From NCBI RefSeq assembly GCF_007829835.1, contig NZ_VIWP01000005.1, positions 310,001-374,000 of the forward strand: a stretch of 64,000 bases of DNA. The letters are read 5' to 3'. A program made the translations under genes and the position numbers. The DNA is from Neorhizobium alkalisoli (lineage in GTDB: Bacteria > Pseudomonadota > Alphaproteobacteria > Rhizobiales > Rhizobiaceae). The notes under the pieces are model-generated. The model was given only the letters and a program-made list of their open reading frames with translations, was not told where the DNA came from and ran no database searches. Each line of letters starts with the position of its first letter. The first letter of the stretch is position 1. Shown one piece after another: positions 16,280-23,945 of this stretch.

Positions 16280-17026
16280 ATGAATGATCGCCTTCCCGAC
16301 ATGCCGCCGCAGCGGCTGAAAATCCTGACCTACAATGTCCATAGCTGCATCGGCACCGACCGGCGGCTCGATCCGGAACGCATCGCCGAAGTGATCTCCG
16401 TATTGAAGCCGGACATTATCGGCCTGCAGGAGCTGGATGTCGGAAGACGGCGCACCGGCGGCACCGACCAGGCCCATACGATCGCCTCGTTCCTGGCCAT
16501 GGAATATCACTTTCACGCGGCACTTCATGTCGAGGAAGAGCGGTATGGCGACGCCATCCTGACCGCCTTGCCGACCCGTATGGTCAAGGCCGGCACCCTG
16601 CCCTCGGTCGGCGAACAGCGCGGCGCGCTCTGGGTGGAGATCGAGATCGGCGGGCAGACATTGCAGGTCTTCAACACCCATCTCGGCCTGCGCGGCATCG
16701 ACCGCATGGCGCAGATGGCCATCCTGCTCGGCCCGGACTGGCTCGGCGCGCCCGATTACCGCCATGCGCCGCGTATCCTGATTGGCGACCTCAATTCGAC
16801 GCCGATGACCCGCACCTACAAGACCGCGGCCGGCCTGCTGCGCGATTCTCAGCTGGCGCTCGGCGGCAGGGCACGCGCGACCTTCCCATCCCGTTTTCCG
16901 CTGCTGCGGCTCGACCATGTTTTTGTGTCCGAAACGGTCAAGGTGATCGATGCCGCGGTCGTCTCGACACCGCTGACGCGCGCCGCTTCCGATCACCTGC
17001 CGCTGGTGGTGACGATCGAATTCTAG
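16280..17026 (+). CDS. Endonuclease/exonuclease/phosphatase-family protein (YbhP-like)
   Basis: 248 residues with the metal-dependent EEP fold: KILTYNVHSCIG near the N-terminus (Asn), DIIGLQELDVG (catalytic Glu), HLGLRGIDR, LIGDLNSTPM (Asp/Asn) and a C-terminal SDHLPLVV (Asp-His). The same fold includes DNA repair nucleases and phospholipid or inositol phosphatases. Next to a phospholipase D-type protein and a UPF0104 protein it is most like YbhP, so lipid phosphate chemistry is the likelier role (inference). It is divergent from the UPF0104 gene, 61 bp apart. Confidence 0.83.
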   Translation: MNDRLPDMPPQRLKILTYNVHSCIGTDRRLDPERIAEVISVLKPDIIGLQELDVGRRRTGGTDQAHTIASFLAMEYHFHAALHVEEERYGDAILTALPTRMVKAGTLPSVGEQRGALWVEIEIGGQTLQVFNTHLGLRGIDRMAQMAILLGPDWLGAPDYRHAPRILIGDLNSTPMTRTYKTAAGLLRDSQLALGGRARATFPSRFPLLRLDHVFVSETVKVIDAAVVSTPLTRAASDHLPLVVTIEF

Positions 17027-17029
17027 ATT

Positions 17030-17710
17030 TTAGTGAAGCCGGCGATCGAGGTTCTTCGCCTGTTTCAGAAGTGCGACGACTTCCTGATCCGTGGTCTGGG
17101 CAAAATCGCCGTAATGCAGACTGACGGCCTGCAGGTTTTCCGGCGCGGAAAGGCATATGACCTCAGCCACCGCATGGCGCAACTCTTCGACCAGCAGACG
17201 GCTTGCAACGGGAACGGCAACGACGATCCGCCCTGCCCCCATATGTTTCAGCGCCTGAATGCCGGCAAAGATCGAACCGCCATTGGCAATGCCATCATCG
17301 ACGAGAATGATATCGCGCCCACGAAAATCATGGTCCTCCGCCTGATCCTCGCCAAAATACATGCGATGGCGGCGCTCGACCTCGGCCAGCTGGTGGCGCA
17401 TTTCCGTATCGAGATAACCGGGCGGCAAGGGAAACCGCCGCGCCGCCTTCTCGTCGATCACCACATGCGGCTCCGGCCCGTCGGCAACGGCGCCGATGCC
17501 GAATTCCGGATGACCGGGCGCACCGATCTTGCGGACGATGAGCAGATCAAGCGGCAGGCCGAGGCGCTGCGCCATTTCGAAAGCGACCGGCACACCGCCA
17601 CGCGGCAGGGCCACGATGAGCGGCTCCGACAGCAGCCTGTCCTGCAGGACCTCCGCCAGCTGGCGGCCAGCCGCGGAACGATCGGCAAATTCCGGGTTTT
17701 GCTGTGTCAT
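17030..17710 (-). CDS. Phosphoribosyltransferase-domain protein
   Basis: 226 residues. The PRPP-binding loop IILVDDGIANGGSIFAGIQAL is near residue 120, with LIVALPRGGVPVAFEMAQRL near residue 30. These define the stand-alone 'predicted phosphoribosyltransferase' family common in stress gene clusters; the base or partner substrate is not known. The ATG at 17710 has GGGAGGGCGTC upstream; the longer reading frame is not preferred. It converges with the EEP gene 3 bp away. An EcfG-like promoter lies about 104 bp upstream, so it is probably part of the general stress response. Confidence 0.82.
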   Translation of the reverse strand: MTQQNPEFADRSAAGRQLAEVLQDRLLSEPLIVALPRGGVPVAFEMAQRLGLPLDLLIVRKIGAPGHPEFGIGAVADGPEPHVVIDEKAARRFPLPPGYLDTEMRHQLAEVERRHRMYFGEDQAEDHDFRGRDIILVDDGIANGGSIFAGIQALKHMGAGRIVVAVPVASRLLVEELRHAVAEVICLSAPENLQAVSLHYGDFAQTTDQEVVALLKQAKNLDRRLH

Positions 17711-17811
17711 GACGCCCTCCCAAGCGCATAGTGCTCCGGTCGCAACTGCCGCGCGCGAAAATGGTTCCTTCGCCCTGCAGGAAAGAATGATGCTGCAATG
17801 CAAGCAGACCG

Positions 17812-17838
17812 GGAACAATTGCCCGCGTCACGTGTTCC
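17812..17838. promoter_or_regulatory. Back-to-back EcfG-like promoter (palindromic)
   Basis: GGAACA (17812-17817) and TGTTCC (17833-17838) form an inverted repeat with a 15-bp centre. Each strand therefore reads GGAAC-N16-TGTT, one base off the GGAAC-N16/17-CGTT consensus. The minus-strand reading faces the phosphoribosyltransferase gene, the plus-strand reading faces the small RNA candidate. Confidence 0.55.
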
Positions 17839-17842
17839 TCTG

Positions 17843-17930
17843 CCGCCGGCCGATTGACCTCCAGGCGGCCGGCATTGACATAAGAACCTTCCCCGACTGG
17901 CGCTTCCTCATGGAAGCGCCGTTCTTTTTT
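17843..17930 (+). ncRNA. Candidate stress-induced small RNA (~88 nt)
   Basis: The stretch begins about 7 bp after the plus-strand EcfG-like -10 element and ends at a classical terminator. A first stem GCCGGCCG/CGGCCGGC (17845-17852, 17866-17873) exposes a 13-nt loop containing CCTCC (17858-17862), an anti-Shine-Dalgarno sequence as found in several rhizobial trans-acting sRNAs. A linker (17874-17898) joins it to the terminator hairpin. No ORF with a ribosome-binding site lies here and no plus-strand gene precedes it for over 800 bp, so the terminator needs its own transcript. Start point and expression are inferred. Confidence 0.6.
17899..17930 (+). terminator. Rho-independent terminator of the small RNA candidate
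   Basis: Perfect 9-bp stem GGCGCTTCC/GGAAGCGCC (17899-17907, 17912-17920), 4-nt loop TCAT, then GTTCTTTTTT. The T-run is only on the plus-strand side, so it does not serve the flanking minus-strand genes. Confidence 0.85.
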
Positions 17931-17942
17931 CGGGGGCCGCCC

Positions 17943-18536
17943 TTATCGACGTGTCAGCGCCACGAGATAACGGGCGGCTGCGTTATGCGGGTTGGAAAAG
18001 ACGCAATCGGCCGGCGGGCCGAGCATCAGGCAATCACCCTCCTGCAACTGATGCAGTGTCGAGCCCTCGGTGAAATCGAGTGCGCCAGAAATTACCCAGA
18101 TCTGCTGGTGCTGGAAGGCGAAGGCCGCCGCAGGATAAGGGATCCGGACGCCGGCCGGCAAAAACACCTCGATCAGTTCCACCTTGGCGCCGGGCGGCGA
18201 AACGGCGCGGCGCGTATACCCCGTTTCCGGATCGGCCCAGAGCGGCTGGGCGTCGTGAAGACTTAAGCACTCCTCCTCGCGCTCCGCCAACGCCAGGAGC
18301 ACCGACAGCGGCAGGCCGAAAGCACCGGAGAGACGGCCGAGCACGGTTGCGGTCGGGCTTGCCTCGGCCCGCTCGATCTTGCTGATCATCGCCTTCGACA
18401 CGCCGGATTGTTCGGCAAGATCGCTCAGCGACCAGCCGCGGCTTTCTCGTTCGATCCTGATGCGCCGGGAGATCGCGCCGCCGGGGTCTTTTTGCAACCT
18501 GCTTGCCTTTCCGCAATCGTCTCTTATAGTGGACAT
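17943..18536 (-). CDS. XRE-family regulator with C-terminal cupin domain
   Basis: 197 residues. An HTH of the XRE type occupies residues ~23-77 (RIERESRGWSLSDLAEQSG, SKAMISKIERAEASPT), followed by a cupin sensing domain at ~105-190 (VFLPAGVRIPYPAAAF, HQQIWVISGALDF). This layout is common for repressors that respond to small catabolites. It is divergent from a flavin monooxygenase gene, its likely target. The ATG at 18536 lies inside a 13-bp-arm inverted repeat, so binding would also block its own gene. The in-frame start 33 bp upstream lies beyond the operator and is less likely. Confidence 0.85.
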   Translation of the reverse strand: MSTIRDDCGKASRLQKDPGGAISRRIRIERESRGWSLSDLAEQSGVSKAMISKIERAEASPTATVLGRLSGAFGLPLSVLLALAEREEECLSLHDAQPLWADPETGYTRRAVSPPGAKVELIEVFLPAGVRIPYPAAAFAFQHQQIWVISGALDFTEGSTLHQLQEGDCLMLGPPADCVFSNPHNAAARYLVALTRR

Positions 18537-18556
18537 TATCAGCCTATAAGAGACGA
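18517..18556. promoter_or_regulatory. Operator between the XRE-cupin regulator and the monooxygenase gene
   Basis: Perfect inverted repeat with 13-bp arms, TCGTCTCTTATAG (18517-18529) and CTATAAGAGACGA (18544-18556), 14 bp apart. The regulator's start codon (18534-18536) is in the spacer, and the monooxygenase start is 29 bp beyond the right arm. Confidence 0.75.
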
Positions 18557-18585
18557 CCCTTTTCCGCAACCGTAAGGATCAGATT

Positions 18586-19947
18586 TTGGCGCGCGAAATC
18601 CGTTTCAATGCTTTCGACATGAACTGCGTCGGCCATATCCAGCAAGGCCTGTGGACCCATCCGCGCGACCAGTCGCACCGTTACGCCGAGCTGCGCTACT
18701 GGACGGATTACGCGAAACGGCTGGAGGCCGGCCTGTTCGACGGCATCTTCCTGGCCGATGTCGTCGGTGTCAACGACGTCTATGGCGGCAGCAATGCGGC
18801 AGCGCTGAAAGGCGCCGTGCAGGTCCCGGTCAACGATCCGATGCTGCTCGTGCCGGCCATGGCCGCGGTAACGGAGCATCTCGGCTTCGGCATCACTGCC
18901 AACCTGACCTATGAGCCGCCTTTCCTGTTTGCCCGCCGCATGTCGACGCTCGATCACCTGACCGGCGGCAGGATCGGCTGGAACATCGTCACCGGTTATC
19001 TCGACAGCGCCGCCAAAGCGATCGGCCTCGACGGCCAGACCGCCCATGACGACCGTTATGATCTGGCTGACGAATATATGGAAATCATGTACCGGCTGTT
19101 CGAGGAAAGCTGGCAGGACGATGCCGTCGTCTTCGACCGCAAGGCCGGCATCTATGCCGACCCCGCAAAAGTCCACACCATCCACCATGCCGGAAAACAA
19201 TACCGGCTCGACGCCATCCATCTCTGCGAACCCTCGCCGCAGCGCACGCCGGTCCTCTATCAGGCCGGATCCTCGACCCGCGGCCGCCAGTTCGCCGCCA
19301 CCCATGCCGAATGTGTCTTCGTCAACGGCCAGAAGATCGACGGCGTTCGTGATATCGTCGACGACATCCGTAACCGCGCCGAGGCACAGGGGCGGCACCG
19401 TGACGATATAAAAGTGTTCGTCGGCGCCACGATCGTCACCGGCCGGACGGAGAAGGAAGCGCGGGAAAAATTAGAGGATTATCGTGCTTATGCCAGTTCC
19501 GAAGGGGCGCTGGTACATGCGGCGGCTTCACTCGGCATCGACTTTTCGAAATACGATCTCGACGAACCGATCCAGACCGGCAAGAGTGCGGCGATCGTCT
19601 CCAATGTCGAAGCCATTACCCGCTCGGCCGGGCCGCAATGGACGAAACGCAAACTTTTGGAACAGATGGTGCTCGGCAGCCGCCAGGCGCCGATGGTCGT
19701 TTCGGCCGAGGAGATTGCCGACCGGTTGCAGCAATGGGTGGAGCAGGCGGATGTCGACGGGTTCAACCTGTCGCGGACGGTGGTGCCGGAATGTTTTGAC
19801 GACGTGATAGAACTGGTGATCCCGATCCTGCAGGAGCGCGGGGTGTATAAGACGAGTTATGCTGAGGGGCCATTGCGGCAAAAGCTGTTCGGGGAGCCGA
19901 GGTTGAGCGCGCGGCATGTCGGGGGACGGTATCGGGTTGCGGGGTAA
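18586..19947 (+). CDS. Flavin-dependent monooxygenase of the NtaA/SnaA/DszA (luciferase-like) family
   Basis: 453 residues, full length for the NtaA/SnaA/SoxA/DszA group that uses FMNH2 from a separate reductase to oxidise nitrilotriacetate-, pristinamycin- or organosulfur-type substrates. Family signatures include FNAFDMNCVGHIQQGLWTHP at the N-terminus, TGGRIGWNIVTGYLDSAAKA near residue 130 and LYQAGSSTRGRQFAATHAE near residue 225. It starts with TTG at 18586, preceded by AAGGA. No flavin reductase gene is adjacent; a general one elsewhere must supply FMNH2. It is likely co-regulated with the MFS transporter downstream by the XRE-cupin protein. Confidence 0.87.
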   Translation: MAREIRFNAFDMNCVGHIQQGLWTHPRDQSHRYAELRYWTDYAKRLEAGLFDGIFLADVVGVNDVYGGSNAAALKGAVQVPVNDPMLLVPAMAAVTEHLGFGITANLTYEPPFLFARRMSTLDHLTGGRIGWNIVTGYLDSAAKAIGLDGQTAHDDRYDLADEYMEIMYRLFEESWQDDAVVFDRKAGIYADPAKVHTIHHAGKQYRLDAIHLCEPSPQRTPVLYQAGSSTRGRQFAATHAECVFVNGQKIDGVRDIVDDIRNRAEAQGRHRDDIKVFVGATIVTGRTEKEAREKLEDYRAYASSEGALVHAAASLGIDFSKYDLDEPIQTGKSAAIVSNVEAITRSAGPQWTKRKLLEQMVLGSRQAPMVVSAEEIADRLQQWVEQADVDGFNLSRTVVPECFDDVIELVIPILQERGVYKTSYAEGPLRQKLFGEPRLSARHVGGRYRVAG

Positions 19948-19970
19948 ATTATCGGCATTGTGCCTGTGCG

Positions 19971-20124
19971 CCCCCCTCTGCCCTGCCGGGCATCTCCCCC
20001 ACAGGTGGGGAGATCGGCTGGGCGCCATCATATCGCCCAGACCTTAACCGCTGAGAGAGGCGAGAGGCCGCCACTATTGGATCTCCCCCCTTGTGGGGGA
20101 GATGCCCGGCAGGGCAGAGGGGGG
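19971..20124. repeat. Mosaic palindromic repeat, head-to-head copy
   Basis: Two copies of a ~44-bp unit in inverted orientation. The outer 33 bp of each side (19971-20003 and 20092-20124, beginning CCCCCCTCTGCCCTGCC) are perfect inverted repeats around an 88-bp centre. Each unit also has its own CTCCCCC / GGGGGAG palindrome. It belongs to the same family as the copies at 8.1 and 45.8 kb. Confidence 0.85.
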
Positions 20125-20169
20125 TGTCTCGGGCACGAAGCAACAATACGGACAAATGGGGGAGAAAAC

Positions 20170-21408
20170 ATGAGCACTGACGTCAATGACAGCCCATCCG
20201 CACCCACCGGCCGCTGGACCATGCTCGCCCTGCTCTGCCTCGCCGTCGTCCTCTCCTTCTCCACCTGGTTTTCCGCCGCCGCTATCGCACCCGAACTCAG
20301 ACGTGCCTGGGCCCTGAGCGAAAGCACGGCCGGCTGGCTGACAAACGGCGTGCAGATCGGCTTCGTCATTGGCGCCATCGCCGCAAGCTTTCTCAACCTG
20401 CCGGACATCATCCGCATGAACCGGCTGATGGCCGCCTCCGCAGTGCTGGCTGCGATCTCGAATGCGATACTGCTCCTCGAACCCGGCCCGGTCGCAGCGG
20501 TGATTGCCCGCGGCATCACCGGCTTTGCGCTGGCCGGCGTTTATCCGCCCGCGCTAAAGCTCGTCTCGACATGGTTCATGGCCCGCCGCGGGCTGGCGCT
20601 GGCCGGCGTCATCGGCGCGATCACGGCGGGTTCCTCCCTGCCGCATCTCTTCCGCGGCCTGTCCTCGTCCTTCGCCTGGGAAAACGTCATCCTTCTCTCG
20701 AGCGCGGCCAGCCTGATCGCCGCTCTCGGCTTCGCTCTGTTTACCCGCGAAGGCCCCTACCCTTTCGGCCGGGCGATCTTCAACCCGCGCCAGATCGGCC
20801 AGGTGCTGAAGGATCGCGACCTCTTGCTCGTCAATGCAGGCTATTTCGGGCATATGTGGGAGCTCTATGCCATGTGGGCCTGGCTGCTCGCCTATCTTTC
20901 GGCCGCTCTCGACAAGGGTGGTCCGACCGTCAGCGCCACCGCCTCGACACTGACCTTTCTCGCCGTCATCTCCGGTGTCGCCGGCTGTTTCATCGGCGGA
21001 CTTCTGTCGGATCGTTTCGGGCGCACCGCGACGACGGCGGGCATGATGATTGTCTCGGCCCTCTGCGCGCTATCGATCGGCTTTGTCTTCCACGGGCCGA
21101 CCTGGCTACTCGCCTGCGTCATCATCCTCTGGGGCATATCGATCATCGGCGATTCTGCCCAGTTTTCCGCCGCCGTCACCGAACTGGCCGACCGCAACTA
21201 TGTCGGCACGGCCCTGTCGCTGCAGATGGGGCTCGGCTTTGCGCTGACGATCCTGATGATCTGGCTGATGCCACATCTGGCCGCTTTTCTCGGCGGCTGG
21301 CGCTGGAGTTTTACCATTCTCGCCATCGGCCCCGCCTTCGGTACCTGGGCAATGCTGAGCCTGCGGCGGCGACCGCAGGCTCAGAAGCTGGCGCAAGGGC
21401 GCCGCTGA
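20170..21408 (+). CDS. Major facilitator superfamily transporter
   Basis: 412 residues with about twelve membrane segments. The loop between segments 2 and 3 and the second-half equivalent GGLLSDRFGRTATTAGM show the MFS signature. GGAGAAAAC precedes the ATG at 20170; the longer reading frame runs back into the repeat element and is not coding. It follows the flavin monooxygenase gene, separated by the repeat, and likely imports the monooxygenase substrate or exports its product. The substrate is unknown. Confidence 0.85.
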   Translation: MSTDVNDSPSAPTGRWTMLALLCLAVVLSFSTWFSAAAIAPELRRAWALSESTAGWLTNGVQIGFVIGAIAASFLNLPDIIRMNRLMAASAVLAAISNAILLLEPGPVAAVIARGITGFALAGVYPPALKLVSTWFMARRGLALAGVIGAITAGSSLPHLFRGLSSSFAWENVILLSSAASLIAALGFALFTREGPYPFGRAIFNPRQIGQVLKDRDLLLVNAGYFGHMWELYAMWAWLLAYLSAALDKGGPTVSATASTLTFLAVISGVAGCFIGGLLSDRFGRTATTAGMMIVSALCALSIGFVFHGPTWLLACVIILWGISIIGDSAQFSAAVTELADRNYVGTALSLQMGLGFALTILMIWLMPHLAAFLGGWRWSFTILAIGPAFGTWAMLSLRRRPQAQKLAQGRR

Positions 21409-21413
21409 TTTTT

Positions 21414-21451
21414 CATCGAAGGCAGCCTGGGGGATCAGGCTGCCTTCGATG
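21414..21451. other. Long hairpin across the MFS/chemoreceptor convergent junction
   Basis: A perfect 16-bp inverted repeat (CATCGAAGGCAGCCTG 21414-21429, CAGGCTGCCTTCGATG 21436-21451) with a 6-nt loop. The right arm encodes the last residues of the chemoreceptor, and its stop codon lies at the loop. T-runs are present only before the left arm, so on neither strand does it look like a textbook terminator. Confidence 0.65.
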
Positions 21452-22952
21452 CAGTTCCGGCCAGTCGCGCCAGCCGATCCTTTTCAAGCCGTTCGGCGCT
21501 ACGGGTCCTGAAACCGCGAAGTGCCGTTACCAGCCGCTCGACGGCATCGCGCAGCTCTGTCGTCTGCGTCGAGGTTTCCTGCACCATCGAGGAATTCTGC
21601 TGCGTGATCGCATCGAGCCTTGCCAGCGCACCGCTGACCTCGGTCAGGCCGCTTGACTGGCTCGCCGCATCGGTTGCGATCGTCGTGACGATCTCGTTGA
21701 TATCGTCGATACGCTGGGTGATCTGGCCGATCGCCACACCGGCATTGTTGACGAGATCGGCACCGGACTGAACCTGACGCGAGCTCGCGGAAATCAGGTC
21801 CTTGATCTCACGCGCCGCACTGGCGCAACGCTGGGCGAGCGCGCGCACTTCCTGCGCCACGACGGCAAAACCGCGCCCCGCCTCGCCTGCCCTTGCCGCC
21901 TCGACGCCGGCATTGAGCGCCAGAAGATTGGTCTGGAAGGCGATCTCGTCGATCACGCCGATGATCTTGGAAATTTCCGTCGAAGACTTCTCGATCTCGC
22001 CCATTGCCGCCACGGCTTGGCTGACCACGGGACGAGACGCATGCGCTTCCGAAAGCGCCACCTCGACGGCTGATGCCGCCCGGCTAGCGCCCTCGGCCGT
22101 GCCTGAAACGCTGGCGGTCAGCTGATGCAGGGTTGCCGAGCTCTCCTCCAGCCCTTGTGCCTGGTCTTCCGTGCGGCGGGCAAGATCCTGCGACGCCTGG
22201 GTGATGGCATTGGTGGTAACGAGAATGCCCTCGCCGGCATTGCGCACGGTCGCAAGCTTGCCGCGCAGCTTTTCGGCGCTGTCATTATAGTCTTCCACCA
22301 TGCGGGTGAAATTCGCCGGCAGGTCGGCGGAAAGCCGTGCTTCGAAATCGCCCGAGGCAAGCCCCTTCAGGACATCGTCCAGCGCCTCGAGCGCATCATG
22401 CTGTTGGGCTTCGGCGGCCAGTTTCTCGGCTTCGACGCGACGGCGCTCGTCCTCCATGATCGTCAGATAGACGGAGATCGAATAATCCATGTCGAGCATC
22501 GCCGCCTTGACCAGCGAGCCGATTTCCTTGGCAAGCGCTGCCGGCTTTTTGGTGCCGAAGCGCGAGGACTTTTCGGTGATGATGGCATGGATGAGATGCT
22601 CCATCACCAGCGCATAACCGCCGATATAAAGCTGCGGATCAAGCCCGATACGCGCATGCGTGGTGCCGACGGCGCGGACCTTTTCGACATACTGTGCGTC
22701 GAAACTGGCCTCGGCCAGAACCGCCCAATGGCTCATCTGGCGCTGCTTGGCCGTGGCCATATGCGCATCATTAGCGAAGAACTTTGCCGTCTCGGGCGTC
22801 GCCTTGAGCTTGGCATAAAAGGCCGTCAGCGCCGCGTCGAGCTTGGGGCCGAGAGACGGCGCGAGGCTGCGCAATGTCGTGCGCACATCCCCGTCAATGC
22901 CGATGAAATCCAGCCGCTTTTGCAGATCTCTATGATCTTCCACCTGAGACAT
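21435..22952 (-). CDS. Globin-coupled methyl-accepting chemotaxis protein (aerotaxis-type)
   Basis: 505 residues without membrane segments. The N-terminal ~170 residues form a sensor globin with the likely heme-ligating His99 (VGTTHARIGLDPQLYIGGY). A HAMP-like linker follows near 210-260, and the signalling domain ends the protein with the conserved hairpin tip (IDEIAFQTNLLALNAGVEAARAGEAGRGFAVVAQEVRALAQR). Such soluble receptors sense oxygen and signal to CheA/CheW. The C-terminus lacks a CheR-binding pentapeptide (it ends GTASKAA). I chose the ATG at 22952 (MSQVEDH); the longer frame is less globin-like. Confidence 0.87.
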   Translation of the reverse strand: MSQVEDHRDLQKRLDFIGIDGDVRTTLRSLAPSLGPKLDAALTAFYAKLKATPETAKFFANDAHMATAKQRQMSHWAVLAEASFDAQYVEKVRAVGTTHARIGLDPQLYIGGYALVMEHLIHAIITEKSSRFGTKKPAALAKEIGSLVKAAMLDMDYSISVYLTIMEDERRRVEAEKLAAEAQQHDALEALDDVLKGLASGDFEARLSADLPANFTRMVEDYNDSAEKLRGKLATVRNAGEGILVTTNAITQASQDLARRTEDQAQGLEESSATLHQLTASVSGTAEGASRAASAVEVALSEAHASRPVVSQAVAAMGEIEKSSTEISKIIGVIDEIAFQTNLLALNAGVEAARAGEAGRGFAVVAQEVRALAQRCASAAREIKDLISASSRQVQSGADLVNNAGVAIGQITQRIDDINEIVTTIATDAASQSSGLTEVSGALARLDAITQQNSSMVQETSTQTTELRDAVERLVTALRGFRTRSAERLEKDRLARLAGTASKAA

Positions 22953-23066
22953 TGGCCCCCGCCGTTCCCCACGCAAAACATGTTTATGACTCAGATTTTG
23001 AGGTAACAGGGTATAGGAAGGGTTAAGCGTGTGCCCCAGAACTGATAGCGGCAAACCCGCCGGCCG

Positions 23067-23945
23067 TCAGGCGCGGCGGGTCGGGATGCGGCGCTCGAAA
23101 AAGCGGAAGGCGGCCACGAGCCCCCCCGTCAGGCAGATATAGATCAGCGCCAGCAATAACAGCGGCTCGTAGGTGAGATAGGTATCCTGCCGGATCCGCG
23201 AGACGACGGCATAGACGTCGATCACGGTAATCGTCGCGACCAGCGGCGTCGATTTCAACTGCAGCACCGTTTCGCCATTCAGCGTCGGCAGCGCCCGATG
23301 GATGGCGCGTGGCAGCCAGATACGCCGGAACATCGTGAAACGGCCCATGCCAAAGGCGCGCGCTGCCTCCAGTTCGCCACGCGGCACGCCGGCAAAGGCG
23401 CCCCGCATCACCTCCGCCTCATAGGCGGCAAAGGAGATCGTCAGCGCCGCAAAACCATAAGGCCACGCTTGCCGCAGATAAGGCCATAAAAACGAGGAAC
23501 GGATTTCCGGATATTGGGCGAAGATGGAACCGAGCCCGTAATAGAGAAGCCAGAGCTGCAGGAGCAGCGGCGTACCGCGGATGACGGTGCAAAAGATCTT
23601 CGCAGGCCAAGCAAGCAGCCGCGGCCCGGTGACCTGCACCAGCCCGATCGGCACGGCGAACAGAAAACCGACGATTGCCGTCGAAAACAACATAAGAAGC
23701 GTCTGCCAGATACCCGCGACAAGCCGCAGCGCATATTTCGGCAGCCAGTCCCAGCGCATAAACCAGATGGCGCAGAACACGAGAAGCGCGAACACCGCCA
23801 TCAGGAACAGCCGGTGCGGCTCAAGCAGGCTGCGCGCCTTCGGCGGCACATAGGCCGGCAGGATCAGGGCCTCATCGCCGAGGATCAGAGATCCGCCTTC
23901 GGCATCCGCCTGGGCGGGCTTGAGGTCCACTCCGCCGCCGGTCAT
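23067..23945 (-). CDS. Basic amino acid-type ABC transporter permease (HisM/OccM-like)
   Basis: 292 residues with about five membrane segments and the binding-protein-dependent transport motif (EAARAFGMGRFTMFRRIWLPRA, EAA loop) near residue 190. An N-terminal extension of ~35 polar residues precedes the first segment. It overlaps the partner permease by ATGA, so the two form a heterodimeric channel as in the histidine/octopine/lysine-arginine-ornithine family. It is the last gene of the four-gene minus-strand transporter operon. Substrate is probably arginine or a related guanidino compound, judged from the divergent operon (inference). Confidence 0.87.
   Translation of the reverse strand: MTGGGVDLKPAQADAEGGSLILGDEALILPAYVPPKARSLLEPHRLFLMAVFALLVFCAIWFMRWDWLPKYALRLVAGIWQTLLMLFSTAIVGFLFAVPIGLVQVTGPRLLAWPAKIFCTVIRGTPLLLQLWLLYYGLGSIFAQYPEIRSSFLWPYLRQAWPYGFAALTISFAAYEAEVMRGAFAGVPRGELEAARAFGMGRFTMFRRIWLPRAIHRALPTLNGETVLQLKSTPLVATITVIDVYAVVSRIRQDTYLTYEPLLLLALIYICLTGGLVAAFRFFERRIPTRRA

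Noticed and set aside
19971..20124. Possible CRISPR-like array
   Set aside because: Only two inverted copies, no regular direct repeats and no spacers; fits a palindromic mosaic repeat.
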